Shown here: one piece after another, positions 33,827 to 53,682 of the stretch
How positions within the stretch are numbered: the stretch's first letter is position 1
How the letters are laid out: every line of letters begins with the position of its first letter
DNA from: Bidens hawaiensis
Lineage: Eukaryota; Streptophyta; Magnoliopsida; Asterales; Asteraceae
DNA length: 64,000 bases
Direction: 5' to 3'
Assembly: GCA_021521415.1 (NCBI GenBank)
Contig: JAIQDT010000001.1
Span: forward strand, 1,674,001 to 1,738,000
Made by a program: the position numbers and the translations under genes
Notes under the pieces: generated by a model
What the model was told of the DNA's origin: nothing
Databases searched by the model: none
Seen by the model: the letters and a program-made list of their open reading frames with translations, nothing else

Positions 33827-35822
33827 TGTCACACCCCTATCTAAGGCCTAGGAGCATGACCCATAAGTTGGTATTGTAATTGTAAATAAATCAGAGTTAC
33901 GTTAATTTGCGGACGACTTATCAAACTTTAAGGATCGAAATATAATATTTACATAAAAGACGGGATTATAAAATACCCGTTTGAGTTAACAAAAGATTAC
34001 TTGTTTATGTTACAAAACCACCATATATTAAGTTTTACAAAATAAAATCCGAGCCATCGGATATATAAGCGCTTCGTCACTCCAAGTGCTAAACTTGTTC
34101 ACCTGCAAAATGTAAGAAAATACGTCGGCAACGAATGCTGGTGAACAAGCTGACGCAAAATAACTTCTTTTACTTTATTACCCCTCGAGACTACGCCTGC
34201 CTCGGCCCAGCGTGGCTTAGGAATAACAAAGTCAAATAACACATTATAAACTAGAGCCTCTACACTAGGTCACCTCACAAACACCGCAACGTTCGACTTA
34301 GTTAAGTATCCGTAAATATACACAATGGTCGTACTCCCTGCAGGAGAGCGTCCTACGACCAAGAGTGGTGCGATCATGCCCATACATCGCATAGTACCAC
34401 CTATGTAAGGATCCAGACATATGTATACCACAGCCTGAGGGCTAGGTTCATACCCATAGTTATAATGGTTTTAGGAACACATAGTTCCTTGTAAACAATT
34501 TCATATAACAAGTTTGACTCATTTGAAAACAAGTTTAAAGTTTGGGGCGTATTCACCTTGTCTCTTTAGGATCGGCTTCACTCACCGTCCAAGGGTCTTT
34601 CCCTTTCTTTATCTCGCACCTATAGTACGAGTATAAATATGTGTTAGTCGGATACACGATCCGGCTTAAGACCTTTAGTCTTATATCTCAATCATCGATT
34701 GAACCTTTAGTTCAATTCTTTATTTACTTAAAAACTTCCAGTTTAAAAGTAAATTATACACCTTTAGTTTATATTGAAAACCCGACGTTTCTTATTCTCC
34801 AAGAAACGTAATCTTTTCTTTTATTATTTAAGAATACTCTTTAATTATTAAATAATATTTTCATAACAAAGAATATATATACATATATACTTACACACAT
34901 ATATATGTAATTCATAAAATTTAATAATCAAACTTCCATTCGTTTCTTTGTTATGTTTTCTTTTCTTTTCTTTTATCGAGGTATCGAGTATAACCTCGAC
35001 TTAAGGCCAAAGCCTTTAATATAATATTGAATTGTATTGAATTCGTTATTACGCCTAACCTTAAGCGGCGTATAGAAACCCTAGAGAATTGAGCAGCACT
35101 CTGACACCGCTTTACTTTTCTCGAAAAACCTTGATATGTCAACTTCAACACTCGTCAGCACGTCTTTCGGGACTCTTTGCCATTACAACAACGCCTTCTT
35201 GATGAATGTGGGTGGAGGGTGGCACGTACTTCGAGGAAACATTGGTTTACAAACGAAGAGTCGGACACGCAAATCGAGGAAAAAAGGCACGTTTATCGAG
35301 GTGGATCGAGTAAACGATTGTGGTATTCTAGTGAGATGTTAGAGAGAGAAAGGAGAGCAGATTTTGGTGTGAGTTGGAATGAATCCCAAACCCGCTATTT
35401 ATAGACTTCAAATTGGGTCCCATCGCGCTACGCGATAGGTCCCTGGGCAGGCCTATTGCGTACCGCGATATAGACCTAATGACGTAGAGGTGTAGGCCTG
35501 CTACGTGTCGACACGTGGCAGACGCCGCTCCACGTGGCAACAGTGTTGCCACGTGGTAACACGTGGCAGCACCTAGTGCCACCGTGTGCCACGTGACACA
35601 CGTGTCACGTTCTGTCAGACACCCCATCGCGGTACGCGATGGGAGTCTCTTCTGACTCATCGCGTAGCACGATGGGCCAGGAAAATAGATTTTTCATTTT
35701 TAACTCTCAAGTTCAGAATTTGGCAATTTTAGTCCTTAGACTTTAGAAAGTTGATACTTTGAACTCGAAATTTTCGCGTTGTTACAACAATAAACATAGC
35801 TCTCATTTTATTGGGACGAACA
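33827..35822 (-). repeat. 3' LTR of the Tekay-like element
   Basis: Minus-strand ends TGTTCGTCCC...GGGGTGTGACA. A TATA box (TATAAATA) lies at 35397-35404, with a dense set of CACGTG boxes upstream of it at 35503-35605. The small frames at 35136 and 35177 recur in the other LTR but have no protein-like conservation that I can argue for. Confidence 0.9.
35503..35605 (-). promoter_or_regulatory. Cluster of CACGTG (G-box/ABRE-like) sites
   Basis: Six CACGTG hexamers and one TACGTG fall within about 100 bases, 100-210 bases upstream of the LTR TATA box on the minus strand. Several are CACGTGGC, the core bound by plant bZIP factors in abscisic-acid and light responses. The other LTR has seven at 42694-42812. 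Confidence 0.7.
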
Positions 35823-36419
35823 CACAGGTGTTCTACACTTTCGACCATATAACGCCTCAAATGGTGCGGCTTGAATACTTGTGTGATAGCTATTATTATA
35901 TGAAAATTCCATTAAGGGTAAGTGGTCGTCCCAACTTCCACCTAAGTCTATCACACAAGCACAGAGCATATCTTCCAACGTTTGAATCGTTCTTTCACTT
36001 TGCCCATTGGTTTGCGGATGATAGGCAGTGCTCAGGTTTAACTTTGTACCAAGAGCTTGTTGGAAGCTTTTCCAGAAATGAGACGTAAAACGACTGTCTC
36101 GATCAGATATTATAGACAGCGGTACTCCATGTAAGGCAACAATGTTGTTCACATAAATACGCGCTAGTCTATCCATTGAGTACGACTCATTGATGGGTAT
36201 GAAATGTGCGGATTTTGTCAAACGATCCACAATTACCCATATTGCATTATGTTGTCGATTCATCTTTGGGAGTTTGGTAATGAAATCCATAGTTATTAAC
36301 TCCCACTTCCAAACGGGAAGTTCGGGTTGCTGAAGCAATCCAGAAGGCTTTTGATGTTCAGCCTTGACTTTTAAACAAGTCAAACATTTCGCAACATGCG
36401 AAGCGACATCCCTTTTCAT
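35808..36419 (-). pseudogene. Tekay-like integrase core, truncated
   Basis: Readable domains are the second half of the zinc motif ([19 protein letters not shown]), the first catalytic Asp ([10 protein letters not shown]), the second (IISDRDSRF) and the Glu region ([16 protein letters not shown]). The frame then reaches [12 protein letters not shown], and that last Cys codon is the first codon of the LTR, after which four residues lead to a stop. The C-terminal third of a normal Ty3 integrase is gone. The upstream half of the zinc finger was lost in a small deletion at 36416-36422. Confidence 0.87.
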
Positions 36420-36820
36420 TCCGTTCCATCATGTATTTTATCACTTCCGGGATGCATCATGTATTTCGACTTATGAGCTTCATTCAAAATTTTCTCACGC
36501 AACCCTCCAACGATGGGTACCCAAATCCTATTACCGAGTTTAAGGATACCATCGTCACCTTTGACTAGAGAGTCAATGGTGCCATTACGTTTTTCGTCGG
36601 AGATTTGGTTTTCGATGATCGCTTGAGTTTGTGAGGATTTGATTTGTTCAAAATCTCTAGATCGTGAATCGTGTAGTTCTTCTCGTGTACTTTGAGTTGA
36701 CGAGAGGCGTAAGCGATTACTTTCTTGCGTTGCATTAGTATGCATCCCAAACTCGAGCGTGATGCGTCACTAAATACTACAAAATCCTCAGTACCTTCTT
36801 GCAAAGCCAAGATAGGTGCT
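36416..36820 (-). pseudogene. Tekay-like RNase H / integrase linker remnant
   Basis: The right part carries the RNase H start ([18 protein letters not shown] and [10 protein letters not shown]). It jumps near 36660-36680 to a region before integrase (GNRIWVPIVGGLREKILNEAHKS, HPGS). About 120 residues of RNase H and connection are missing and the join shifts frame. Confidence 0.8.
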
Positions 36821-36965
36821 TGGGTGAGCTTTTATTTAAGTATATCGAACGCCTCTTGTTGCTTCGTTCCCCATTCATACTTGATGTTCTTTCGAGTTAA
36901 TGAAGTTAGAGGAACGGCGACTCGAGAAAAGTTCTCGATGAACCTACGGTAGTAGCCGGCCAATC

Positions 36966-37736
36966 CTAAGAAACTTCGGATCTCGGTTGGCTACTTCGGG
37001 ACCTCCCACTTAGAGATAGCTTCAATCTTAGCGGGGTCCACTTGAATACCGTTGACGTTAATAACGTGACCAAGAAATTGTACCTCGTGCAACCATTATC
37101 GCATTTCGAGAACTTAGCGTACAACTTCTCGGTTCTAAGAATTTCAAGTAATGTTCGAAGATGAATTTCATGATCAGCCTTAGACTTAGAGTAAATAAGT
37201 ATGTCGTCGATGAATACGATAACAAATTTATCCAAGTAAGGTTTGCATATACGATTCATCATGTCCATGAACGCAGCTGGGGCATTAGTAAGTCTGAACG
37301 GCATGACCGTGAACTCATAATGTCCATACCTTGTTCGAAATGCGATCTTTGGAATATCTTCGGTTTGAACGTTAAGTTGGTGATAGCCGGAACGAAGATC
37401 GATTTTAGAAAAGAAGCTAGCACCTTGAAGTTGGTCAAAAAGATCATCGATACGAGGGAGTGGATAACGATTTTTGATTGTGACTTTGTTCAACGCACGA
37501 TAATCGATACACATTCGCATGGAACCATCTTTCTTCTTGTCGAATAGAATTGGCGCTCCCCAAGGCGACGAACTCGGTCGAATGAAACCTTTTTCCAAAA
37601 GCTCATCGAGCTGTTTCTTCAACTCCTTCATCTCAGTTGGCGCTAAGCGATACGGAGCTTTGGCAATCGGAGCAGTACCAGGAATAAGATCGATCCTAAA
37701 CTCTAGGGATTCCGGGGAGTTCATCAGGAAAGACAT
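36966..37736 (-). pseudogene. Tekay-like reverse transcriptase
   Basis: Nearly complete [39 protein letters not shown], the catalytic [11 protein letters not shown] box and [13 protein letters not shown]. The end is out of frame near 37080-37100 (after FSKC). The join to protease upstream is also broken: near 37705 about ten bases are lost after the ELPGIP motif. Confidence 0.88.
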
Positions 37737-39468
37737 CAGGGAAATTGGAGACTACAGGCACGTCCTTTATCTCCTTTGGCTTTGACTCTTCATTGATGTA
37801 GGCCATGAATGCTAAGCATCCTTGATTTAAACATTTGTTAGCCCTAATCATGGAGATTATGCTAACTTGGCCAGCGTCTTTGTCCCCTTTAATTCGAATC
37901 GTTCGTTTATCGGGGGCTTGAAGTTCAATAGTTTTACTATTGCAGATGATACGGGCATGGTTATCGGATAACCAATCCATACCAAGTACAATATCAAAAC
38001 CAGCCAAACTCATGGGTAACAAACAAATAGGCAGAATATAACTAGCTAAATGATTTTTTCTGTTTTCAAGGGCTTCGGAGATTTTAACAATTTCGCCACT
38101 AGCAGTCTCGATGCTTAGAGTTTTATCTAATTTTATTAATGGTTCGTTTAATAGACTACAGAAACTATAATCTATAAAACTTAAATTGGCACCCGAATCA
38201 AATAAAACTCTAGCATAGGTGTCTTTGACTAGAAACGTACCGGTTATGGTTTCCGGCATGTCAGTGGCTTTCTTTGTGTCGAGTACGAAGACTCGAGTGT
38301 TTCCTTTCTTGTTTTGGCCACTTCCACCCGCACCACCAGCAGCAGGCTTGTTCTTTGGGCACTCAAAACTCAGATGGACCATCTCCTTGCAATTAAAGCA
38401 AGTCATTTTCTTCTTCCAACAATTAGCAGCATCATGTCCTGTACGATTACAGGATTCACAGACTTTAGGAGACGGGGCAAAATTGCATCGGCCCTTATGA
38501 TATCTCCTACAAGTCTTGCATGGCGTAGAGTTGTTTCGGTTTACGCCCTTGCCTCTAAAGTTGGAACTTCCTCCAGTCTTTCCTTGAGCAGCTGTTGGTG
38601 TCACCTTCTTGTCCTCTTCTTTATTGCGGACCATGCCGCCCATCAAATAACCGGCCAACTCCATAGCAGAGTCAGCGGTTTGAGGTAGGTGAGACCTCAC
38701 CATGTCACGGATTTCCCGTGGCAATCCCCATATATATCGAGTTACTTTGCTGGACTTAGGGTTAACCAGCTGGGGAACAAGGCGACAATACTCAAGGAAC
38801 TTAGTATTGTATTCGCGGAGGTTTGTCCCTATGACCTTATGGTTAAGGAACTTTGTTTGGATCTGATCAGTCTCGTGCATGGGACAAAACTTTCCCATCA
38901 CCATGGCCTTAAACTCTTCCCACGTCAGGCCGTACATCACATCTCTTCCCTTGCTCATCAGTAATGCATTCCACCACTCATGCGCTTCTCCTTTGAACAT
39001 AAGTGCTGAATATTGAATCTTTTCCTCCTCGGGACACTTGCTTGTGATAACAAGAGTTTCCATCTCCTCGAGCCACCTCACGGTTGTGATGGCTCCCTTG
39101 TCACCATGGAACTCCTTTGGTCCATAGTACTTAAAATCTTTGAACGTACACCCACTAACTTTCATCCTTTTAAACTTTTGCCTAACACTAGACCCATGAT
39201 CGCTCTCTTCATCATGGAATGGTTTAGGACGAGATTTAACGGATTTTGATGGATGAATGGAAGGGTTAACAGTTTGGGAATGTCTAGATTGTCGAGATTG
39301 AGATCTAAACGCGGATTCTTCCCTAACCGCATCTTTAATCATCTTTTGGATTTTATTCATATATTTCTCGGGAATTTCTTCCTCTCGCTCGTTCTCGGGG
39401 CCTTTCTCCTTATCTCCCATTTCTTTTTCTTTTCGAGCGTTATCATTGTTGTTACTATGTTCAGACAT
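37696..39468 (-). CDS. Tekay-like gag-protease ORF
   Basis: This 590-codon frame is open from ATG 39468 to 37696. The N-terminal ~100 residues are charged. A gag core spans about 105-265 ([27 protein letters not shown]). Zinc knuckles follow near 330-385, including [14 protein letters not shown] and [14 protein letters not shown] (Gly changed to Val in the latter). The aspartic protease has [13 protein letters not shown] near residue 425 and [10 protein letters not shown] further on. It is the only long intact ORF of the element and could in principle still supply Gag. It ends just before the RT frame because of a small deletion. Confidence 0.85.
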   Translation of the reverse strand: MSEHSNNNDNARKEKEMGDKEKGPENEREEEIPEKYMNKIQKMIKDAVREESAFRSQSRQSRHSQTVNPSIHPSKSVKSRPKPFHDEESDHGSSVRQKFKRMKVSGCTFKDFKYYGPKEFHGDKGAITTVRWLEEMETLVITSKCPEEEKIQYSALMFKGEAHEWWNALLMSKGRDVMYGLTWEEFKAMVMGKFCPMHETDQIQTKFLNHKVIGTNLREYNTKFLEYCRLVPQLVNPKSSKVTRYIWGLPREIRDMVRSHLPQTADSAMELAGYLMGGMVRNKEEDKKVTPTAAQGKTGGSSNFRGKGVNRNNSTPCKTCRRYHKGRCNFAPSPKVCESCNRTGHDAANCWKKKMTCFNCKEMVHLSFECPKNKPAAGGAGGSGQNKKGNTRVFVLDTKKATDMPETITGTFLVKDTYARVLFDSGANLSFIDYSFCSLLNEPLIKLDKTLSIETASGEIVKISEALENRKNHLASYILPICLLPMSLAGFDIVLGMDWLSDNHARIICNSKTIELQAPDKRTIRIKGDKDAGQVSIISMIRANKCLNQGCLAFMAYINEESKPKEIKDVPVVSNFPDVFPDELPGIPRV

Positions 39469-39539
39469 ATCTTTCTTTTTCTTTTCAATTTAAGTCTGAA
39501 ATTTTAACAATATTTCTTTATTAAACACTCGTTTATTTA

Positions 39540-39640
39540 TTATACATTGATATATATATATATATATATATATCCCAAGGATATATATATTTTACAATAC
39601 ACACACATATATATATCGTTTCTACGATATATATAGATGG
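39540..39640. repeat. (TA)n-rich microsatellite cluster
   Basis: Runs of TA and CATATA with an inverted TATATATAT/CGATATATA arrangement lie between the extra ORF and gag. Confidence 0.8.
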
Positions 39641-39843
39641 TCCTATCATTACATAAGAACGTTTCATACGTTCTTTATTTATACACATCACAAACAAGAC
39701 TATTTTACACACATAGCTTCTTATGGCCACCATCTTCAGTTCTTCAAAAACTTCTTCACAACCTTCGATATTTTGTTGCACTTTCGAAGGAGTGTTTCCC
39801 CAACTTTCTTCTTTTTCTTCTCTTCCTCGTCTGCCTTTTTCCT

Positions 39844-40861
39844 TCAATCGTCAGTTTCGTGCAATGCACGATCCAGATGCTCTTCATACGATTGTGGGAC
39901 TATATTGGGGTATCCATACTGCGGAGGTGGGTCATGGTAACCCAGAGTCACCGTCTTGTAATGATTCCTCGGCTCTGGATACGGAACATAGTCCATGTCG
40001 GATGAAAGGTAGAGGTAGGTCTTGGCAGCTTGGTTCTGCTCTCGGATCTCGTTGGCTTGTTCTTGAATTGATGGAATTTCTCCTTGGAATGGTGGGAAGC
40101 TTGATGAAGCTTGATTCCTCAATTTTTCAAGATGCTGGACATATGGATCCACAGAACCATAGCTTGGATTTTGGGAAGTGAGTGATCCATCCATTGGGCT
40201 TGGCATCTCATTTGGATTCTCATGATGCTCTTCTTACGGTTCCTCTTCAGTCTCTTCCTCGGGATCCTCCTCTTCTTCAGGATCCTCCTCTTCATCGGGG
40301 TCCTCTTCTTCTTCTTCTTCCGGCTCATCTTCCTCCATGGGTTGTGTGGTTTCATTGTTTATTGGGATCATCTGGAAAGTCTCAGAAGGCATCATTATTC
40401 TCATTTTGGGTCTACGGGATGGTCCTTCACCTTTGTTTGGTTGGGAACTTGCTTCATTGAAGGTGGAACTTCCGGCATGCCATTCTTGTTGTTCAGAGAG
40501 ATATTTCATCCACTCGGAGGATGGTTGAGAGTTTGGTAGGTATTTGGTTGGATAGTATTGTGGTATCTCCGAGGGTTGGCAAATCGGTATTTCAGAAGGT
40601 TGATACATCGGTAGGGTTGGTGGATGGTAACTTGAGTGTCTTGATATGCTCAATTCCTTGCTTTGGTGGACTATCGGGAACTTCTATTGGATAGTTTCGA
40701 CTTCCGGGGGAGTACACGGGTTTGGTCAAGTCGTGTTCCACATCTTGGTTGAAGTATGCCTCATAGTATCCGTCACTCATGTTGTCTTCCGGGTAGGGTT
40801 CGGCTATTCCGGCCTTCTTTGCCTTGCGTACAAATTCTTTGATATGAGCTTTGAACGACAT
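39844..40861 (-). pseudogene. Extra ORF upstream of gag in the Tekay-like element
   Basis: It starts at ATG 40861 and ends at 39844, about 340 codons, lying between the primer binding site and gag. It is broken once by a frameshift around 40600-40650 and once by an in-frame TAA at 40234. The product would have a basic N-terminus (MSFKAHIKEFVRKAKKAG), a Pro/Tyr/Ser-rich middle and a long Glu/Asp run (40240-40330), then a Tyr/Pro-rich end. I do not recognise it. Standard Tekay elements start with gag, so this may be a lineage-specific accessory protein or a divergent N-terminal gag extension. Confidence 0.6.
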
Positions 40862-41007
40862 CTAATATTATAGGTGGTTTAGAATGTAGAGTGGGAAAGA
40901 AGGTTACCAGCCTATCTTATCCCTAAAACACATAATCAATTATTTCCTAAACTTGGATCGAAGCTTGGGTATTGTTTTATGATACCCAATTCGCTAAGAT
41001 CGATGGA

Positions 41008-41017
41008 TCTGATACCA
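41008..41017 (-). promoter_or_regulatory. Primer binding site (initiator tRNA-Met type)
   Basis: TGGTATCAGA on the minus strand, three bases inside the right LTR, matches the common plant site for initiator methionine tRNA (TGGTATCAGAGC) at its first ten positions. Confidence 0.88.
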
Positions 41018-41020
41018 ACC

Positions 41021-43030
41021 TGTCACACCCCTATCTAAGACCTAGGAGCATGACCCATAAGTTGGTATCGTAATTGTAAATAAATCAGAGTTACGTTAAT
41101 TTGCGGAAGACTTATAAAACTTTAAGGATCGAAATATAATATTTACATAAAAGACGGAATTATAAAATACCCGTTTGAGTTAACAAAAGATTACTTGTTT
41201 ATGTTACAAAACCACCATATATTAAGTTTTACAAAATAAAACCCGAGCCATCGGATATATAAGCACTTCGTCACTCCAAGTGCTAAACTTGTTCACCTGC
41301 AAAATGTAAGAAAATACGTCAGCAACGAATGCTGGTGAACACGCTGACGCAAAATAACTTCTTTTACTTTATTACCCCTCGAGACTACCCTGTCTCGGCC
41401 CATCGTGGCTTAGGAATAACAAAGTCAAATAACACATTATAAACTAGAGCCTCTACACTAGGTCACCTCACAAACACCGCAACGTTCTACTTAGTTAAGA
41501 ACCCGTAAATATACACAACGGTCGTACTCCCTGCAGGAGAGCGTCCTACGACCAAGGGTGGTGCGATCATGCCCATACATCGCATAGTACCACCAATGTA
41601 AGGATCCAGACATATGTATACCATAGCCTGAGGGCTAGGTTCATACCCATAGTTATAATGGTTTTAGGAACACATAGTTCCTTGTAAACAATTTCATATA
41701 ACAAGTTTGACTCATTTGAAAACAAGTTTAAAGTTTGGGGCGTATTCACCTTGTCTCTTTAGGATCGGCTTCACTCACCGTCCAAGGGTCTTTCCCTTTC
41801 TTTATCTCGCACCTATAGTACGAGTTTAAATATTTGTTAGTCGGATACATGATCCGGCTTAAGACCTTTAGTCTTATATCTCAATCCTCGATTGAACCTT
41901 TAGTTCAATTCTTTATTTACTTGAAAACTTCCAATTTAAAAGTAAATTATAAACCTTTAGTTTATATTGAAAATCTGACGTTTCTTCTTCTCCAAGAAAC
42001 GTAATCTTTTCTTTTATTATTTAAGAGTACTCTTTAATTATTAAATAATATTTTCATAACAAAGAATATATATACATATATACTTACACACATATATATG
42101 TAATTCATAACATTTAATAATCAAACTTCCATTCGTTTCTTTGTTATGTTTTCTTTTCTTTTCTTTTATCGAGGTATCGAGTATAACCTCGATTTAAGGC
42201 CAAAGCCTTTAATATAATATTGAATTATATTGAATTGGTTATTACGCCTAACCTTAAATGGCGTATAGAAACCCTAGAGAATTGAGCAGCACTCCGACAC
42301 CGCTTTACTTTTCTCGAACAACCTTGATATGCCAACTTCAACACTCGTCAGCACGTCTTTCGGGACTCTTTGCCATTGCAACAACGCCTTCTTGATGAAT
42401 GAGGGTGGATGGTGGCACGTACTTCAAGGAAACGTTGGTTTACAAACGAAGAGTCGGACACGCAAATCGAGGAAACAAGGCACGTTTATCGAGGTGGATC
42501 GAGTAAACGATTGTGGTATTCTAGTGAGATGTTAGAGAGAGAAAGGAGAGCTGATTTTGGTGTGAGTTGGAATGAATCCCGAACCCGCTTTTTATAGACT
42601 TCAAATTGGGTCCCATCGCGCTACGCGATAGGTCCCTGGGCAGTCCTATCCCGTACCGTGATATAGACCTGATGACGCAGAGGTGTAGGCCTGCCACGTG
42701 TCTGCCTACCACGAGTCGACACGTGGCAGACGCCGCTCCACGTGGCAGCAGTGTTGCCACGTGGTGACACGTGGCAGCACCTAGTGCCACCGTGTGCCAC
42801 GTGGCACACGTGTCACGTTCTGTCAGACACCCCATCGCGGTACGCGATGGGAGTCTCTTCTGACTCATCGCGTAGCGCGATGGGTCAGGAAAATAGATTT
42901 TTCTTTTTAAACCCTCAAGTTTAGAATTTGGCAATTTTAGTCCTTAGACTTTAGAAAGTTGATACTTTAAACTCGAAATTTTCGCGTTGTTAGAACAATA
43001 AACATAGCTCTCATTTTATTGGGACGAACA
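41021..43030 (-). repeat. 5' LTR of the Tekay-like element
   Basis: Partner of 33827-35822. The TATA box (TATAAAAA) lies at about 42590-42597 on the minus strand, with the CACGTG cluster at 42694-42812 upstream. Short inverted words ATCGCGNTACGCGAT surround the cluster in both LTRs. Confidence 0.9.
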
Positions 43031-44484
43031 AGTACGAACAGGAAACAATAATCTGAAATAAAAATTCAAATAACAATAATATTCATAAAAGAATTAAACG
43101 TACCATCCAAACAATTAACCTTATTATTTTCGTGAAGTTATAATGTCAATTGTCATTTCTATTAATCTATGATGATTAGTTTTTTCTAAAGGCCGATTTA
43201 AATACTAACCGACCACTTTTCGTGAAGTTATAATATCAATTGTCAATTTTTATTCTGAGTATGGAAACGTGGGGTGCTAGGTTAGCACGTACTTAAAGGA
43301 AAGCTCGTCCAATCCAGAGACCAATCATAGTTTGAGACTCACCATATGTAAGCAAATCACCATACCCAGCCTCAAACCCCCTATTTATTTATTTATATAT
43401 TATTTTTTATCACATGTGAAACTTGAACCCTAGACCGATGTCTCACCTTAATTACATGAGTAAGAGATAATATTTAACTAAATATAATTATTTAACTACG
43501 AAAATGTATATTTACTAAACCAACAAGTCAACAAACTAAGTTACTTTTTTGTGAAATTTGATCCTTATTTTATATACGAAAGGTAGGTATTAAGGTAAGG
43601 GTCAATTTTAGTTGTATCTCATTACAATTTACAAAAACAACTTTACAAGTTACAACATAAAAGGGTCAAGATAAAGTGTCTTTTGTAGATATTGACAACA
43701 TGTCTACCCAATTTACATGCCTAGACTCTAAACCTTTTTCAAAAGGGAATAGCTTATAACGCTCGTTTACAAGCATCGTGACAAAAACATGACTGACTGT
43801 TACAAATTACCATCACACATGTTCAGCCAAACGTTAACGTACATAGAAGGGTGCCGTGAATGTATAACGAAATTTTTGTAACAAATCCTTCGGGTCACGA
43901 TAACCCAATTTCATTTATCATGTCTCATTCGTAAAAGGTTTAAGGGAGAGCAAATGGTAACTTAATAAACGTTATCATCTTTGAAGACTGAAGATGCAAA
44001 CCAAATACATACACTTATATATAATATTTATTAAATAATTACATGTATGCTTCTAAATAAAAATCATCACATTATCATAATAACAAGAACGTCCATGCTA
44101 ATCAAGTTCGCTATAAGAAGCATGAGCTCGAGTTTGTTTATAAAATGCACACTAGGTCATGTTCGTTCAAGCTTGTGTTGATTTGTGCCTTTAGTTATCT
44201 GATCTCGGGTAGTTTGCAAGCAACTCAACTCGTTTCTATATATCGAAGTGGATTTTCTATAAAAGGAATAACAATAGGTATTCTAAAAATATTTATGATG
44301 TTCTATATGTTACTACTAGCTTTTATCCCCCCATATTACGGTGTTGGTTTACATTATTCGTTTATAATATCAATATGTTTTTTAAAAATTTTAATTTTAT
44401 TTATTGTAAGGAAGTTAATAAATAAAATTTAAGCCTTGCTTAATATAATATTTAAACCATGCTTGCAGTGTGTACATATAATGT
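43031..44484. other. Spacer, nothing coding recognised
   Basis: AT-rich DNA. A ~28-base phrase (TTTCGTGAAGTTATAAT-TCAATTGTCA) occurs twice, at 43127 and 43219. Around 43385-43470 the minus strand shows a box-B-like GGGTTCAAGTTTC followed by an A-rich tail, possibly an eroded SINE. The 95-codon frame at 44145 is hydrophobic and ordinary for AT-rich DNA, so it is not called. Confidence 0.35.
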
Positions 44485-44847
44485 ATATGTGTGTGAACCC
44501 TCGGGTGGACAAAAGTGAAATTACACTAATTTTGACGTTATTTATTAATATTGTGAAATTAACGCTAAAAGTGGCGGAAGGTTAATCAGGCATCATGTAG
44601 TGGCGTTGATAGCTGAAAGACAGGGGACATGCACAATCGGCCGGTGTCCCGATGATTGAGTGTGATGTGCCTTATGTTAAAGGCTTGATGCAAAACTACT
44701 ATCGAGCAGAGCATGGAGTCTCACCGGAAGCAGTATTTCTATTCCTACGGGGTAGAGGTAAGGTTGTCTACATCTTACTCTCCTTAGACCCTACCATAGT
44801 TTTGCTATTGGTGGGATACGCTAAGTACGATGATGATGATGATGATG
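44485..44847 (+). mobile_element. SINE with Au-like 3' end, copy 1
   Basis: About 360 bases, clearly homologous along its length to the copy at 53683. The 3' region GGGGTAGAGGTAAGG...CTACATCTTAC...AGACCCTACC resembles the conserved end of the plant Au SINE group, and the tail is (GAT)n. A clean target duplication was not found here. Confidence 0.78.
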
Positions 44848-44854
44848 TTAGTAA

Positions 44855-45780
44855 TATACTTATGATTTGATGATAAAAGAGTTTCACAAATAAATGAGAT
44901 GTTATAACCTGACTTAAAAGTAATACGAGTTTGGTGAGACACATTAACCGCTTATTTTTTTACCACAAAATTGTTTTTTAATTATAAATAATATTTTTTT
45001 TAAAAAATAGGATATTAATTTTTAGTATATCTCTACTTTATAAAATTTTTATATCAAATATTTGGTGAGATTAATTTTTAATATAACGAGATGTTATAAC
45101 TCATTTAAGAGCTACATGGGTTTGGTGAGACCCACACGCGTGACTTCAGATCAAATATATAAGAAACATTTATTTATAAATAAAATAATATGATGACTTG
45201 AAAAAATAGAAAGAAGTTTCATTTATATACATTTAAGATTTTACATTTCCACAACCTTTGATCATTGGTAGCTTATTAATCTAATATTTCAAGTACTTTT
45301 TTCCCCATATTTTAAGCCACATATATATGTCTTAAGAAAAACCCCTAAATGAAAATTTTGACATCATATGCTATTTTTTTCCTTTTGCCAATGATTTTTA
45401 CCGCAAGTAATTGAGGGGAGACATTTAAAGACTTCAATTTAAAAAGAGAAGGTATTGAGTTCAAATATTATCTGATTACGCTAAAATAAAGATTACGCTA
45501 AAATAAAAATAGAGGTTTCTAGGTTTTGCTAGTGGATTTCTCACCTATGATGGATTTTCTATTGAGGATAAAATGAAAATAATCGGATGAATCAGTAGTC
45601 CGTCAGTAATTTAAATGGCTATTCAATTTTTTTTTTTTTACTATTTTTCCTAAATTGACTCTAAACCAATGATCTAATCCAAATGTGCGTGCGTATGTAC
45701 CCACCCAATGATCTATATGCCCACTTCAAATTCTCAAGGCTTAGTGCTTCTTTTTCTCTCTCTAGACACTGCACATGTGA
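44855..45780. other. Upstream region of the subtilase gene
   Basis: Two related ~45-base blocks (GAGATGTTATAAC...GGTTTGGTGAGA) stand at 44900 and 45088 about 190 bases apart. The rest is AT-rich. Host promoter elements other than the TATA box cannot be singled out by eye. Confidence 0.4.
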
Positions 45781-45790
45781 CATGTTTTTA

Positions 45791-45800
45791 TATATAAATA
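45791..45800 (+). promoter_or_regulatory. TATA box of the subtilase gene
   Basis: TATATAAATA lies 38 bases before the ATG at 45838, so the 5' leader would be only about 5-15 bases if transcription starts at the usual distance. A more upstream start is possible. Confidence 0.6.
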
Positions 45801-45837
45801 TAAGAGAAGTGTGTGATACAATAAAAACAGGCACAAC

Positions 45838-53579
<7,742 letters not shown>

Positions 53580-53682
53580 TACAGAGGAGGAAGAGTGTAG
53601 GAGAAGGTAATAAGAAGATAATAAGAGTGTTTATTGAATATGCATGTCAATGTTTTAAAGGAAACTAGTTATGTCACTTTGT

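Larger units (their letters stand above)
33827..43030 (-). mobile_element. Tekay/Del-like Ty3/gypsy element, internally deleted
   Basis: Two ~2.0-kb LTRs (33827-35822; 41021-43030) flank 5.2 kb of minus-strand coding remains: an extra ORF, gag-protease, RT, a joined RNase H/integrase-zinc remnant and a truncated integrase. A methionine-tRNA primer binding site is beside the right LTR. The LTRs differ by roughly a few percent by eye. The end of integrase, any chromodomain and the polypurine tract are missing: integrase codons run straight into the left LTR. Flanking bases (ACAAT left, AGTAC right) show no target duplication. It cannot move unaided. Confidence 0.88.

Noticed and set aside
35136..35404. 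LTR ORFs at 35136, 35177, 42329 and 42409
   Set aside because: Present in both LTRs simply because LTRs are duplicates; composition is unremarkable.
40182..40539. Plus-strand ORFs opposite the acidic run
   Set aside because: Shadows of the Glu/Asp-rich minus-strand ORF; leucine/phenylalanine runs are the complement of GAA/GAG codons.
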